Both the position numbers and the translations under genes were made by a program. A stretch of 64,000 nt of DNA from Fidelibacterota bacterium (GTDB lineage: Bacteria > Fidelibacterota > Marinisomatia > Marinisomatales > SCKK01). The first letter of the stretch is position 1; the number at the start of each line of letters is the position of its first letter. The notes beneath the pieces are model-generated. The model was not told the DNA's origin and searched no databases. It saw only the letters and a list, made by a program, of their open reading frames with translations. The stretch is taken from assembly GCA_004124475.1 (NCBI GenBank), contig SCKK01000003.1:58540-122539 (forward strand), in the 5' to 3' direction. Shown here in pieces: positions 24,726 through 34,486 of this stretch.

Positions 24726-26636
24726 TCACTTCAAATACAAATAGAAAATAATGGATATGACTCCCAAAAAGATTACCGCAGCGTAATTCTGCATAACCCC
24801 AGTCTGAATCCTTCGCAGCTTATTCCCAAGAACCAACATTACTTTACCGCTTCCATTTGCAATTCCGTCAATTACGCTGATGTCAAACTTTTTCAAAAAT
24901 AACTCACTCCCGTTCCGAAGAGGGCGTACAAAGAGTAATCCATATAATTCATCGATGAAGTATTTCCCGGAAACCAGTTTATAAGCAATCGAGAGGCTTT
25001 TGGAAATTTTCCCGGGAATATCCGGTCGCTGAACATAAAACCGGTACGCCAGTAAAAGACCCCCGATTGCAGCCACAATAGAGAGAATCATCAGAATATT
25101 TTCAGACAATAATAATCCGCTGGAATATTGATGTGTGATATATCCGGTAGCATCCTGAGTTGACTTTTGAAGGAATTGATGAAAAAAATTGTGGCCTCCC
25201 CACGACTCAGGAATTCCGATAAATCCGCCAACGACCGAAAGTACAGCTAACATAATGAGTGGGATAGTCATGATCTTCGGAGATTCATGAGGACTCACTT
25301 CCTTGGACCATCGCCGATCCCCATGAAATGTCATGAAAAAAAGTCTGAACATATAAAATGCAGTCATGGCAGCGGTAAAAAGTCCGATCCCAAAAAGAAT
25401 ATTTCCCCCAAATTGTGAACTGTAAACATTCCAAAGAATTTCGTCCTTTGAGAAAAATCCCGATAACAACGGCAGTCCGGAAATAGCCGCTACGCCCGCC
25501 AACATCGTCCAATAAGTGGTGGGCATTTTCTGTTTCAATCCTCCCATCTTCAACATATTCTGTTCCCCGCTCATACCGTGAATAACACTTCCTGCCGCAA
25601 GGAAGAGAAGACCTTTAAAAAATGCATGGGTCATTAAGTGAAATATCCCGGCAGCAAAAGCGCCCACTCCAACGGCAGCAAACATAAATCCTAACTGGCT
25701 GATTGTGGAATAGGCCAACACTTTTTTTATATCTGTTTCCGTCAAAGCGATTGTCGCTGCAAAAAATGCGGTTAAAATCCCAATCACCGCTATAACCGAC
25801 ATGGTAATTTCTGAAGCGGCAAACAATATTCCACACCGGGCGATCAGGTAGACTCCCGCTGTCACCATGGTTGCAGCATGAATGAGGGCGCTTACGGGAG
25901 TGGGGCCAGCCATGGCATCAGGCAACCATATATGAAGAGGAATCTGAGCCGACTTCCCGGTGGCGCCTAAAAATAACAACAGCGTAATTGCGGTTACAAT
26001 TTCAATGGGAATCTGTGCTATCTGTTGCGGAATAAGAACATCCATAAATTTCAACGAACCAAACCTGGAAAATATAAGGAACATGGCAAGAAGAAAGCCA
26101 AAATCCCCGATTCGATTGACAATGAACGCCTTTTTCCCGGCAGCAGCTTTAACAGGGTCTTCAAACCAGAATCCGATTAACAGATAAGAGCACAGTCCAA
26201 CTCCTTCCCATCCAAGAAACATGGCAAGAAAATTATCCGACATGACCAGGGTTAGCATCATGAATGTGAACAGGTTCAGATAAGAGAAATAGCGTTGAAT
26301 ACCCGGGTCGCCTTTCATGTATCCAATGGAAAAAATATGAATCAGAAGACCGACACCTGTGATGACAAGCACCATGACGAGAGAAAGGGAATCCAATACA
26401 TAAGAGAAGGATACCGTGAATTTACCCACCGCTATCCAGGTGAAAAGTGTCTGTTCCAGCGGTGTCCCAATTTTAAGGAATTCACCAAAGAGGGTAATGG
26501 CTACGATAAAACTTAATCCTACAACAACACTTGCAATGATTCCACTCATACGCTCGCTTATTCGCTTGCCACCAAGCCCGTTGATCAAAAATCCCAACAG
26601 GGGGAAAAACGGTATGAGCCCGATCATTGATTTCAT
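24726..26636 (-). CDS. nuoL: NADH-quinone oxidoreductase subunit L, cluster with nuoEFG
   Basis: 636 aa. Distal membrane-arm pump with the long lateral helix at the C-terminus. Key segments: FLGWEGVGLCSYLLIGFWFE (Glu), GATGKSAQIPLHIWLPDAM (Lys), GPTPVSALIHAATMVTAGVY and HLMTHAFFKGLLFLAAGSVIH. A 210-bp gap separates it from nuoK. A 30-codon frame (minus, 26733-26641: MNNTRIRNDFILM...) ends at the nuoL start; it is probably spurious or a remnant. Confidence 0.95.
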   Translation of the reverse strand: MKSMIGLIPFFPLLGFLINGLGGKRISERMSGIIASVVVGLSFIVAITLFGEFLKIGTPLEQTLFTWIAVGKFTVSFSYVLDSLSLVMVLVITGVGLLIHIFSIGYMKGDPGIQRYFSYLNLFTFMMLTLVMSDNFLAMFLGWEGVGLCSYLLIGFWFEDPVKAAAGKKAFIVNRIGDFGFLLAMFLIFSRFGSLKFMDVLIPQQIAQIPIEIVTAITLLLFLGATGKSAQIPLHIWLPDAMAGPTPVSALIHAATMVTAGVYLIARCGILFAASEITMSVIAVIGILTAFFAATIALTETDIKKVLAYSTISQLGFMFAAVGVGAFAAGIFHLMTHAFFKGLLFLAAGSVIHGMSGEQNMLKMGGLKQKMPTTYWTMLAGVAAISGLPLLSGFFSKDEILWNVYSSQFGGNILFGIGLFTAAMTAFYMFRLFFMTFHGDRRWSKEVSPHESPKIMTIPLIMLAVLSVVGGFIGIPESWGGHNFFHQFLQKSTQDATGYITHQYSSGLLLSENILMILSIVAAIGGLLLAYRFYVQRPDIPGKISKSLSIAYKLVSGKYFIDELYGLLFVRPLRNGSELFLKKFDISVIDGIANGSGKVMLVLGNKLRRIQTGVMQNYAAVIFLGVISIIFYLYLK

Positions 26637-26846
26637 CTCATTACCGTCTTAGCCCAAGCTTTCGAAAAGGATTCCACCTCTCAATTATCGTTGCCATTAA
26701 TATAAAGTCGTTTCGTATTCGTGTGTTATTCATAGGGACTCATCGGAGTATGTCTAAAAGAAATAATGTAAAATAATGCGCACGATTACTTGAATACATT
26801 AACACATGAATACTAAACTCGGACATATTATACTGTAATCGTGTCA

Positions 26847-27155
26847 TTAATTTTTCATCAGGTTCATTTCATTAATATTCACTGTCTGACGATTCCTAAA
26901 GAGAGCCACAATAATCGCAAGACCAACTGACACTTCTGCCGCTGCGAGGGTCATCACCAGGAATACAAATACCTGTCCATCCACATTGTTGTGGTACCTG
27001 GAAAATCCCACAAGCGCCAGGTTCACGGCATTCAACATCAATTCGATAGACATAAAAATGATGATGACATTCCGCCGGAACAGAACGCCCATGACACCGA
27101 TGGAAAAAAGAAGTCCACTCAGAATAATGACATGTTCAAGCGGGACTACCATCAA
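26847..27155 (-). CDS. nuoK: NADH-quinone oxidoreductase subunit K, cluster with nuoEFG
   Basis: 102 aa, three TM helices. [20 protein letters not shown] contains the conserved membrane Glu of the NuoK IELM motif; [24 protein letters not shown] contains the second ([10 protein letters not shown]). Part of the proton path between the quinone site and antiporter subunits. Overlaps nuoJ by 4 bp. Confidence 0.95.
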   Translation of the reverse strand: MMVVPLEHVIILSGLLFSIGVMGVLFRRNVIIIFMSIELMLNAVNLALVGFSRYHNNVDGQVFVFLVMTLAAAEVSVGLAIIVALFRNRQTVNINEMNLMKN

Positions 27156-27652
27156 ATTTTCCTTTTGGCAAGATATACCGTTCCAATAAGAGCAACCAGG
27201 AGCAGAATCGAGGCAATTTCAAAGGGAAAAAGGTATTTAGAAAAAAGGGCTTCCCCAATTGCGGTGACATTTCCAATGGATGCCGAGCCTGCAGGTTGAT
27301 GTAAATCTTGAACGCCTTGTATTGTAAAAAGACTAACGCCTGTAAAAAAGATGACCAATAGAAAGAGGGATACAGCACGTTGAAAACTCATTATTTTGGG
27401 AAGCACCTGTTCCTTACCCACGTTAAACAACATAATGACAAACAGAAACAGTACCATAATCGCACCGGCGTAAATGATAATTTCCAAAACCGCAAGGAAG
27501 TACGCCTCTAAAAGGAGATACAAGATAGACAGATTAAAAAATGTAAAAACCAAAAGAACCGCACTATAAACCGCATTTCGATTAAGCACCACCAGCAGGG
27601 CAGAACCAATGGTTAAGGTAGAAATAATGTAGAAGAGAAGACTAAGAGTCAC
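27152..27652 (-). CDS. nuoJ: NADH-quinone oxidoreductase subunit J, cluster with nuoEFG
   Basis: 166 aa, five TM helices. [29 protein letters not shown] is the NuoJ signature around the pi-bulged TM3 (AxxQIxVYxGAxxVLxLFVxML). Ends in a short basic tail. Its start follows a 171-bp repeat-rich gap after nuoI. Confidence 0.94.
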   Translation of the reverse strand: MTLSLLFYIISTLTIGSALLVVLNRNAVYSAVLLVFTFFNLSILYLLLEAYFLAVLEIIIYAGAIMVLFLFVIMLFNVGKEQVLPKIMSFQRAVSLFLLVIFFTGVSLFTIQGVQDLHQPAGSASIGNVTAIGEALFSKYLFPFEIASILLLVALIGTVYLAKRKI

Positions 27653-27823
27653 AGCAGGTGCCTGTGAAGGATGATTGACGATTTACAAATGCTTGCCCTG
27701 CCTGCCTGAAAGACATAGGCGGATAGGCTTTTTCCCATCTTCTATCTTTCATCTCCCCCAGTACAGTCACTTCGCTCCTTACGAGGCAGGCACCTCCAAT
27801 CTTCATACTTCAATCGTCATTTT
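27653..27823. other. Repeat-filled gap between nuoI and nuoJ
   Basis: Contains GCCTGCCTGAAAGACATAGGC (about 27697-27717), a GC-rich imperfect palindrome, and GTACAGTCACTTCGCTCCTTA then GAGGCAGGC (27758-27791), shared with the nuoN upstream gap. No coding potential seen. Confidence 0.55.
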
Positions 27824-28327
27824 TCATTCTTCATTTGAATTATCATAGAAATTCTTATCCTTAGTCAATTCATATATTTCCAGTAAACCAGCTTTATCTA
27901 TCCACAATCCTTCTCTGCTATAATCTGCAAAGTCATATATCTCCGTAAGTTCAATGGCTTTTTCTGGGCAAGCCATTTCACAAAATCCACAAAATATACA
28001 GCGCAGTAGATCGATATCGAATCTGACTGGATATCTCTCCTTTCCCTCCTCCCAGGGAGAAGGTCCAGGGACAATGTGGATACAATGGGCTGGGCAGGCA
28101 GCTGCACACATTTCACATGCGACACACCGTATTCGCCCATCAGGATATTTATTGAGGCGGTGTAGTCCCCGATATCCCTCAGGTGGAACATGTTTTTCAT
28201 CAGGATATTGTATGGTAACCTTCTTTTTAAACATATGTTTCAGGGTCAACATTAGTCCCTGGAAAAGGGCGGGGATGTAAAGTTTATCCCAGAATGTGGG
28301 CTCATAAGATGTAACTACAGTTGCCAT
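27824..28327 (-). CDS. nuoI: NADH-quinone oxidoreductase subunit I, cluster with nuoEFG
   Basis: 167 aa. Two 4Fe-4S motifs: CVACEMCAAACPAHC and CIFCGFCEMACPEKA (CxxCxxCxxxCP), carrying clusters N6a and N6b to the quinone module. The N-terminal amphipathic helix (LMLTLKHMFKKKVTIQYPDE) packs on the membrane arm. It lies 4 bases after nuoH. Confidence 0.95.
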   Translation of the reverse strand: MATVVTSYEPTFWDKLYIPALFQGLMLTLKHMFKKKVTIQYPDEKHVPPEGYRGLHRLNKYPDGRIRCVACEMCAAACPAHCIHIVPGPSPWEEGKERYPVRFDIDLLRCIFCGFCEMACPEKAIELTEIYDFADYSREGLWIDKAGLLEIYELTKDKNFYDNSNEE

Positions 28328-28331
28328 TGTA

Positions 28332-29360
28332 CTATGAAATGATGGTTAAAATCCCCCCAGTAATAAAAATGTTTAATAGAGCCAAAGGTAGCATCACCTT
28401 CCATCCCAAATTCATCAGTTGATCATAACGGAATCGGGGAAAAGTCCATCGAACCCAAATATAAAGAAACAGAAAAAAAGCGGTTTTAAGAATAAATGCT
28501 ATTCCACTTAATAACGCTCCCCAATTCCCCATAGCTGCTTCATCCACAAAGGGAATGTCCCACCCCCCGAAAAAGAGGGTCACAGTAAAGGCTGCAGCAG
28601 TGATCATATTGGCATACTCAGCCATAAAAAACATGGCAAACTTCATGCTGCTATATTCGGTATGATACCCACCCACCAATTCTTGCTCTGCTTCAGCCAA
28701 ATCGAATGGAAGTCGATTAGTTTCTGCATAAACGGCAATAAGAAATATCAGGAACGCGAGTGGCTGTTTAAAAACATACCATGAGAATAAATGACCCTGT
28801 TGTGAAGAAACAATATCGTTCAATCTGAGTGAGCCTGTCATTAATACGATGGCAACAATTGCTAAGCCCATAGACAATTCATAACTGATCAACTGTGCTG
28901 AAGACCTCAAGCCTCCCAGGAGTGGGTACTTGCTGTTGGATGACCAACCGGCGAGCACAATGCCGTATACGCCAACACTGGTAAGGGCGAGAATATATAG
29001 GACACCAATATTAATGTTAGCCACTTGAAGAGAAATCTGCCGACCAAAAAGTGTCAAAGAAGAACCAAAAGGAATGACAGCAAAAGTCATAAGAGCGGGA
29101 ATCAGAAGCATAGCCGGAGCCAAAAGATATAAAGGTTTATTTACTGCCGTGGGTATGATGTCTTCCTTCATTAAAAATTTCAATCCGTCGGCTAATGGCT
29201 GAAAAAGACCTTTAGGTCCCACACGGTTGGGTCCTAATCTATTCTGGATAAATGCTGAAATTCTCCTTTCTGCATAAATCATTCCCATAACGGCCAACAT
29301 AGTTGCGGCAAACACCAGGACAACTTTTATGCAGATGATAATAAAATCTATTAAATCCAT
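28332..29360 (-). CDS. nuoH: NADH-quinone oxidoreductase subunit H, cluster with nuoEFG
   Basis: 342 aa, eight TM helices. ERRISAFIQNRLGPNRVGPK, then LADGLKFLMKEDIIP, and RLPFDLAEAEQELVGGYHTEYSS are the quinone-chamber loops of NuoH. Ends with the RWTFPRFRYDQLMNLGWKVMLP pattern. The 18-bp gap after nuoG lies next to the palindrome that forms the NuoG tail. Confidence 0.96.
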   Translation of the reverse strand: MDLIDFIIICIKVVLVFAATMLAVMGMIYAERRISAFIQNRLGPNRVGPKGLFQPLADGLKFLMKEDIIPTAVNKPLYLLAPAMLLIPALMTFAVIPFGSSLTLFGRQISLQVANINIGVLYILALTSVGVYGIVLAGWSSNSKYPLLGGLRSSAQLISYELSMGLAIVAIVLMTGSLRLNDIVSSQQGHLFSWYVFKQPLAFLIFLIAVYAETNRLPFDLAEAEQELVGGYHTEYSSMKFAMFFMAEYANMITAAAFTVTLFFGGWDIPFVDEAAMGNWGALLSGIAFILKTAFFLFLYIWVRWTFPRFRYDQLMNLGWKVMLPLALLNIFITGGILTIIS

Positions 29361-29378
29361 TAATTAGTCATACCTATG

Positions 29379-31028
29379 TTACTGTATCGCCTGCCTGCCC
29401 TCCGACGGACGGGACGTTGTAATGTTCTTCTTCGGAAGCCCTTGGTACCCAATTTTGAAAAAAGTCCTCCCTCGGTAATCAGGGAATCTCTCACCCATTT
29501 CCAGATTAACTTCATTTACTGAAGTATATTTTAATTCTCTTTTCCCAACGGTATTCATGAATTCCATTATAATTTCCCAGTCGGGACGAGTTTTATTGGT
29601 CAGGGATACTGAAGGATTTAGCCACTGAATTCTGCCTTGATCATTGGTCATGGTCCCCTCACGCTCCATGGGTGAAGGACCAAGTAGAATGAGATGTGCG
29701 AGTTTAGCCAGTGGGGTCATTGCATATGTTTGAACAACCAAAAACCTTTGGCTTTTGAAGAAAGATTCCCACTCTTCATCTAATTTTCTATCTACCCCAT
29801 CATCAAGAGCATAACAGAGTCGAACCTCCCCTGCTTTTACTTTTTGGAGAATTTCGTCTTCCAAATTTGGGCAAAAATCCAATAACCCTTTCCGGTTCGG
29901 AGATCGATCTTTGCTAATCCTAAACCCGGAATCAAAATGAATTTCATAATCTTCTATAAAAGGTAACTTACCTATAATACTTTTGTCTTTGAATATATTG
30001 TTCATCAATCTCCCAAACATAAATAAACTTTCGTTGGTGTGGAAAGGCGATGCAATTCCAACAATTTGTTGTTTCTCTCCACTCATAGACATCGAAAATT
30101 GCTCATAGATTTCTTTTAAAGCCCCTTCCCAGCTAATTGGTTTAAACCCACCATCAGATCGGATCAAAGGGGATGTTACTTTCTCTGCATCTTCATAACG
30201 ATGAAACCCATATCGCCCGATATCACAGATGAAATAACCATTCACATTGTGATTTTCCCTCGCGTTAAGTCGGTAAATACGATTGTTCTGTGAATAAACT
30301 AAAATATTACATCCCACGCTGCAGTCTGTGCAAATTGACTTCTTTGCTTCAAGATTCCAGAACCGGTTTTTATGTATGTAATCGGTACTCAACAAAGCGC
30401 CTACCGGACAAATATCAATGACATTCCCAGCAAGCATGTTGTCTAAGGACTTATCTTCAAATATTGAAATTTTCGAAACATCTCCCCTTGCCTGAACAAA
30501 CAATTCGTTTGTTCCGCTTATCTCACGAGTAAACCGAACACACCGTGTACACATGATACAACGGTTATGGTTGATAATCACATTAGAACCCAAGTATTCG
30601 TTCTTTCGAACTCTCTTTTCCTCCAGAAAGCGACTATGAGCCCTTCCATATTTATAAGAGTAATCCTGAAGATAACACTCCCCTGCCTGATCACACACCG
30701 GGCAGTCCAATGGATGATTTAAAAGCAGGAACTCAAGGACATTTTCTCTCTCCCGCTTCACAATTTCCGTCTGAGTCCTGACAATCATGTCATACTTACC
30801 ATCCTTCTTTCTTTCAGGCGGCAGTTCACCAATGGTAGTATTACAAGAGACTTGCAGCTTCGGCATTCCTTCAATTTCCACCAGACACATCCGGCAACTC
30901 CCAACAATAGATAGGGCAGGATGGTAACAATAATAGGGAATTTCAATACGCTCATCAATAGCAGCCTGAAGAACGGTTATCCCTTTTTCTACTTCAATTT
31001 CCTTGTCGTCAATTTTGATTAACGGCAT
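29379..31028 (-). CDS. nuoG: NADH-quinone oxidoreductase subunit G, short form
   Basis: 549 aa, shorter than E. coli NuoG (about 900). N-terminal 2Fe-2S ferredoxin domain (CYHPALSIVGSCRMCLVEI), then the HPLDCPVCDQAGEC region and NRCIMCTRCVRFTREI 4Fe-4S sites, then CTDCSVGCNILV. The molybdopterin-like domain is reduced but retains MEREGTMTNDQGRIQWL. Conducts electrons from NuoF/E to NuoB/I. The C-terminal residues TSRPSEGRQA are encoded by a GC-rich repeat (29388-29416) and look like a non-native tail. Its start overlaps nuoF's stop. Confidence 0.93.
   Translation of the reverse strand: MPLIKIDDKEIEVEKGITVLQAAIDERIEIPYYCYHPALSIVGSCRMCLVEIEGMPKLQVSCNTTIGELPPERKKDGKYDMIVRTQTEIVKRERENVLEFLLLNHPLDCPVCDQAGECYLQDYSYKYGRAHSRFLEEKRVRKNEYLGSNVIINHNRCIMCTRCVRFTREISGTNELFVQARGDVSKISIFEDKSLDNMLAGNVIDICPVGALLSTDYIHKNRFWNLEAKKSICTDCSVGCNILVYSQNNRIYRLNARENHNVNGYFICDIGRYGFHRYEDAEKVTSPLIRSDGGFKPISWEGALKEIYEQFSMSMSGEKQQIVGIASPFHTNESLFMFGRLMNNIFKDKSIIGKLPFIEDYEIHFDSGFRISKDRSPNRKGLLDFCPNLEDEILQKVKAGEVRLCYALDDGVDRKLDEEWESFFKSQRFLVVQTYAMTPLAKLAHLILLGPSPMEREGTMTNDQGRIQWLNPSVSLTNKTRPDWEIIMEFMNTVGKRELKYTSVNEVNLEMGERFPDYRGRTFFKIGYQGLPKKNITTSRPSEGRQAIQ
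29388..29416. repeat. GC-rich repeat encoding the NuoG C-terminal tail
   Basis: CGCCTGCCTGCCC then TCCGACGGACGGGACG: contains a small TCCG-AC-GGA hairpin and the GCCTGCC word shared with repeats in non-coding gaps at 27695-27728, 47304-47352 and 56011-56037. It lies within the last codons of nuoG. Confidence 0.6.
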
Positions 31029-32329
31029 CAGCTTACTTCGACTCCTTTTGCAACGTAAGCGATAAACTCATCTTTAAATTTCTCCACAAAACTACGAATA
31101 GGCCATGCCACCGCTTCCCCAAAAGGACAAATAGTTTTCCCAAAACTCCCTTTTGAAAAATCGATCAACCCGCCAATATTATCTGTAATCTCAAAGATCA
31201 TATCGATATCATTGAGGCTTCCATTACCCTGGTAGATTCTATTTAAAATCTTCACAAGCCAGGTAGTCCCCTCCCGGCAGGGAGTACATTGACCACACGA
31301 TTCGTGTGCGTAGAATCTGGCAATGTTCAAACAGACGGATACCATATCCACTGTTTCATCCATAACAATGATGCCCGCCGACCCCAACATCGTCTTGGCT
31401 GCGGATAAGGAGTCAAAATCCATTCGTAACCCATCAATTTCATCTGCTCTCAAAATTGCTGAAGAAGATCCTCCTGGAAATACTGCTTTTAATTCCCTTC
31501 CGTCGATTAAACCTCCGCCCCTTTTAAATATCAAGTCTGTTAACAGTATTCCGAGGGGCTCTTCATATACACCCGGGTTATTTACTCGCCCGGATATACA
31601 ATAAAGTTTAGGTCCTGATCCTTTCTCTGACCCTATGGACTTAAACCAATCAGCGCCCCTGTTTAGAATGTGAGGCAAACATGCCAACGTCTCCACATTG
31701 CTCACAATGGTAGGACACCTTAAATATCCTTCAATGGCAGGAAAAGGAGGTTTGATTCTAGGCCAACCTCGCTTCCCTTCTAATGATTCGATTAATCCCA
31801 TCTCCTCACCACAAATATACGCTCCTGCTCCTCGGTGAATGACCACCTCCAAATCAAATCCAGATCCTAAAATATCATTGCCCAAAAGATTTGTTGCATA
31901 AGCTTCCTCTACTGCTTTTTCCAATATTTTATGTTCCTGATAAAATTCACCCCGTATATAGATAAAAGCCAGGTGGCAATCGATGGCATAAGAAGAAATA
32001 ATCATCCCTTCTAACATCATGTGAGGCGTTTTATTCAGGAGTAATCTGTCTTTAAAAGTACCAGGTTCACTTTCATCTGCATTACAAATGAGATAAGTCG
32101 GTTTATGCGAATCTTTAGGAATAAATCCCCATTTAACACCTGTTGGGAAACCCGCTCCCCCCCGACCTCGAAGGTTAGATGCATTTACCTCTTCAATGAC
32201 TTCATCAGGCGCCATTGTTTTGAACATCTTCTCCAACGCTTTATACCCACCAACGTTTTTATATCCCGATAATGTGTGAGAATCTTCACGATGAATATGA
32301 CGTGTCAATATAGGTTCGAATGACGCCAC
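31028..32329 (-). CDS. nuoF: NADH-quinone oxidoreductase subunit F (NADH-binding)
   Basis: 433 aa. NLRGRGGAGFPTGVKWGF (FMN/NADH loop), CNADESEPGTFKDR, GAGAYICGEEMGLIESLEGKRG and the 4Fe-4S site CGQCTPCREGT are all present, the last with the distal Cys in KTICPFGEAVAWP. Entry point for NADH electrons. It shares one base with nuoG and with nuoE. Its presence makes this cluster a true NADH dehydrogenase, unlike the neighbouring cluster. Confidence 0.96.
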   Translation of the reverse strand: MASFEPILTRHIHREDSHTLSGYKNVGGYKALEKMFKTMAPDEVIEEVNASNLRGRGGAGFPTGVKWGFIPKDSHKPTYLICNADESEPGTFKDRLLLNKTPHMMLEGMIISSYAIDCHLAFIYIRGEFYQEHKILEKAVEEAYATNLLGNDILGSGFDLEVVIHRGAGAYICGEEMGLIESLEGKRGWPRIKPPFPAIEGYLRCPTIVSNVETLACLPHILNRGADWFKSIGSEKGSGPKLYCISGRVNNPGVYEEPLGILLTDLIFKRGGGLIDGRELKAVFPGGSSSAILRADEIDGLRMDFDSLSAAKTMLGSAGIIVMDETVDMVSVCLNIARFYAHESCGQCTPCREGTTWLVKILNRIYQGNGSLNDIDMIFEITDNIGGLIDFSKGSFGKTICPFGEAVAWPIRSFVEKFKDEFIAYVAKGVEVS

Positions 32330-32805
32330 TATATGGACTCCACTATTTTATCAAATTTTTCCACTGTCATACTTTCATAATTGCTATCGTTGATCCTGAT
32401 TACCGGTGCGGTATCGCAGGATCCAAGACATTCTACTTTCACCAACGAAATTTTACCATCCTGGGACACGTCACCATGTGCAATTTTGTACTTTTCGGAA
32501 ATATGATCGACTAGGCTGTCAGCCCCATTTAAACTACAGGAAAGTGTTTGACACACCTGAACGTGATTTTTCCCCATGGGCTTTGTATAAAACATGGTAT
32601 AGAACGATACAGTATCCATCATTTCGCCTGGATGAATTTCCACCAATTCCGCCACTGCTTCAATAGCCGCCGAAGTGAGGTAGCCTTCCTGCTCCTGCGC
32701 CAAATGGAGGAGCGGAAGAGTGGCTGACCGCTTATCGGGATATTGAGAGAGGATCTTCTCAACCCGTTGAGGGTTAGTGAATTTAAATGTGCGATTTTGT
32801 GCCAT
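32329..32805 (-). CDS. nuoE: NADH-quinone oxidoreductase subunit E
   Basis: 158 aa. Thioredoxin-like 2Fe-2S protein: VCQTLSCSLNGADSL (C-x4-C) and VKVECLGSCDTAPVI (C-x3-C) hold the N1a-type cluster. N-terminal helical part RVEKILSQYPDKRSATLPLL then HLAQEQEGYLT. Pairs with NuoF. A four-helix-bundle pseudogene separates it from nuoD upstream. Confidence 0.95.
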   Translation of the reverse strand: MAQNRTFKFTNPQRVEKILSQYPDKRSATLPLLHLAQEQEGYLTSAAIEAVAELVEIHPGEMMDTVSFYTMFYTKPMGKNHVQVCQTLSCSLNGADSLVDHISEKYKIAHGDVSQDGKISLVKVECLGSCDTAPVIRINDSNYESMTVEKFDKIVESI

Positions 32806-32829
32806 ATAGAAATGTCGAATATCGAATGA

Positions 32830-33243
32830 CTAAGTTTTTTCACCTCGCATTTTCCCTTCGGCGGTAGAAATACTAGCCACAAAAATTGATATAAGTTCAT
32901 TGCATTCATTCAAAATAGGATTAATCTTTTTCAATGAATTCCTGGACTGTATACGTTTCAGGATCCTAAGACATATTCGAGATTCCCTCAATTCTTTTAA
33001 AACGATCTTAATTTTGTGTATAAAATCCTTCCGTGATTCAGCACTTTGAGCTTCTCCATAATTGAGTGCCGCTGATGTGGTGGATCGAATTAATTGACCA
33101 CCTAAATGGTTTCATGCATAGGACTTTGGAAATGATTCTGCCAATTTTATTGCCTCAACAGCAAAATCAATCGGTCGATCCTCCAAATCAAATTCTCTAT
33201 CCGATTTATCAGAAACCAATTTTAATTTTCCTATTTCCTTCAT
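32830..33243 (-). pseudogene. Four-helix-bundle (S23/IVP-like) protein gene with a nonsense codon
   Basis: 138 codons from ATG 33243 to TAG 32830. It reads KSDREFDLEDRPIDFAVEAI ... AESFPKSYA, then TGA at 33114-33112 (codon 44), then NHLGGQLIRSTTSAALNYGE, AQSAESRKDFIHKIKIVLKE and LRESRICLRIL in the same frame. Homologues of this family have Gly at the TGA position (YAGNHLxGQLIRS), so GGA to TGA is the simple explanation. Either side is otherwise well preserved, so the lesion is recent, or the sequence contains an error. It sits between nuoD and nuoE. Confidence 0.75.
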
Positions 33244-33283
33244 CCTTCATCATTTCATATTCGACATTCAATATTCCCTTTAA

Positions 33284-34486
33284 TTATCGATCTAACTCTC
33301 CTGCAATGATATTTAAACTTCCAAGGATCGCCACTACATCTGCTAACATATGTCCTTCAATTATTTTTGAGAATATGGAGTAATTGATTAAAGACGGGGG
33401 TCTGGTTCGAACTCGATACGGCGTGCGAGTTCCGTCGCTCACAATGTAAAAACCAAGTTCTCCATTGGGGGATTCTGTGGGGACATAAGCTTCACCAATT
33501 GGGGGTTCCATTCCACGGTTCGGCATTATATTCTCAAAATGATAAATGAGACCTTCAATAGAGTTGTAGACTTCATCCATGGGCGGTAGTATGTAACCGG
33601 AATCGGCGTCAATGTTCACTTCACCTTCAGGCATTTTATCTAACGCCTGGTAGCAGATTTTTATACTCTGTCTTATTTCTTCCATTCTGACTAAGTAACG
33701 GTCAAATACGTCGCCATTTAAGCCGATGATTACGTCAAAATCGAAATTATCATAACTGGAATAGGGTTCCTTTTCCCGTATATCCCAATCGATACCTGAT
33801 GCCCTCGCCTGAGGACCCGAAATCCCATAAGAGATGGCATCCTCTTTTGTAATGACGCCCACACCCTTTGTACGCTGTTGCCAGATTCTGTTTTTATTCA
33901 GGAGTGTCTCTATATCATCTACTACATCCACCACATTAGGAAGAAGTTGCAATACTGCTTTATCAAACCCTTCAGGAAGGTCTCTCATCAGACCTCCAAC
34001 CCGTGTATAACTTGTTGTCAGGCGTGTCCCCGTGGCCATCTCAAACAGATCATAAATATCCTCTCGTAAACGGAACCCATAAAGAAAAACAGTCATCGCT
34101 CCTAAGTCAACTGCCTGCATACCCACAGCAAGAATATGATCGGCAATCCTGCTCAGCTCACACATAAGTACCCGAATATATTGCGCTCTTTTCGGCACCT
34201 CAATATCCATCAGTTTTTCCGCCGACAATGCATAGGCAACGTTGTTACATAAGGGTGATAAATAGTTCATCCGGTCGGTGATGGTGATATATTGGTTATA
34301 GTCGAGATGCTCTCCCAACTTCTCAAAGCCAGAATGGAGATACCCAATCTCCGGAGTCGCCTTTAATACCATCTCCCCATCAAGCTCCAGTATAATTCGA
34401 AGTGTCCCGTGGGTTGCTGGGTGAGAGGGGCCAAAATTGATGACCATTTTTTCAGTCTCAATCTGTTTCATGGTATCAACAGTCAC
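33284..34486 (-). CDS. nuoD: NADH-quinone oxidoreductase subunit D, cluster with nuoEFG
   Basis: 400 aa. FGPSHPATHGTLR and GYLHSGFEKLGEHLDYNQ form the quinone-binding loop (His and Tyr of the site); TDRMNYLSPLCNNVAYALS, ARASGIDWDIREKEPY, GELGFYIVSDGTRTPYRVR and DVVAILGSLNIIAGELDR follow. 49-kDa-type peripheral-arm subunit without metal. Overlaps nuoC by 4 bp. Confidence 0.96.
   Translation of the reverse strand: MTVDTMKQIETEKMVINFGPSHPATHGTLRIILELDGEMVLKATPEIGYLHSGFEKLGEHLDYNQYITITDRMNYLSPLCNNVAYALSAEKLMDIEVPKRAQYIRVLMCELSRIADHILAVGMQAVDLGAMTVFLYGFRLREDIYDLFEMATGTRLTTSYTRVGGLMRDLPEGFDKAVLQLLPNVVDVVDDIETLLNKNRIWQQRTKGVGVITKEDAISYGISGPQARASGIDWDIREKEPYSSYDNFDFDVIIGLNGDVFDRYLVRMEEIRQSIKICYQALDKMPEGEVNIDADSGYILPPMDEVYNSIEGLIYHFENIMPNRGMEPPIGEAYVPTESPNGELGFYIVSDGTRTPYRVRTRPPSLINYSIFSKIIEGHMLADVVAILGSLNIIAGELDR

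Noticed and set aside
33112..33114. In-frame TGA in the four-helix-bundle gene as another selenocysteine or recoded codon.
   Set aside because: The family residue here is Gly, not Cys, no hairpin follows at the right distance, and many genes in the window end with TGA. A nonsense mutation is simpler.
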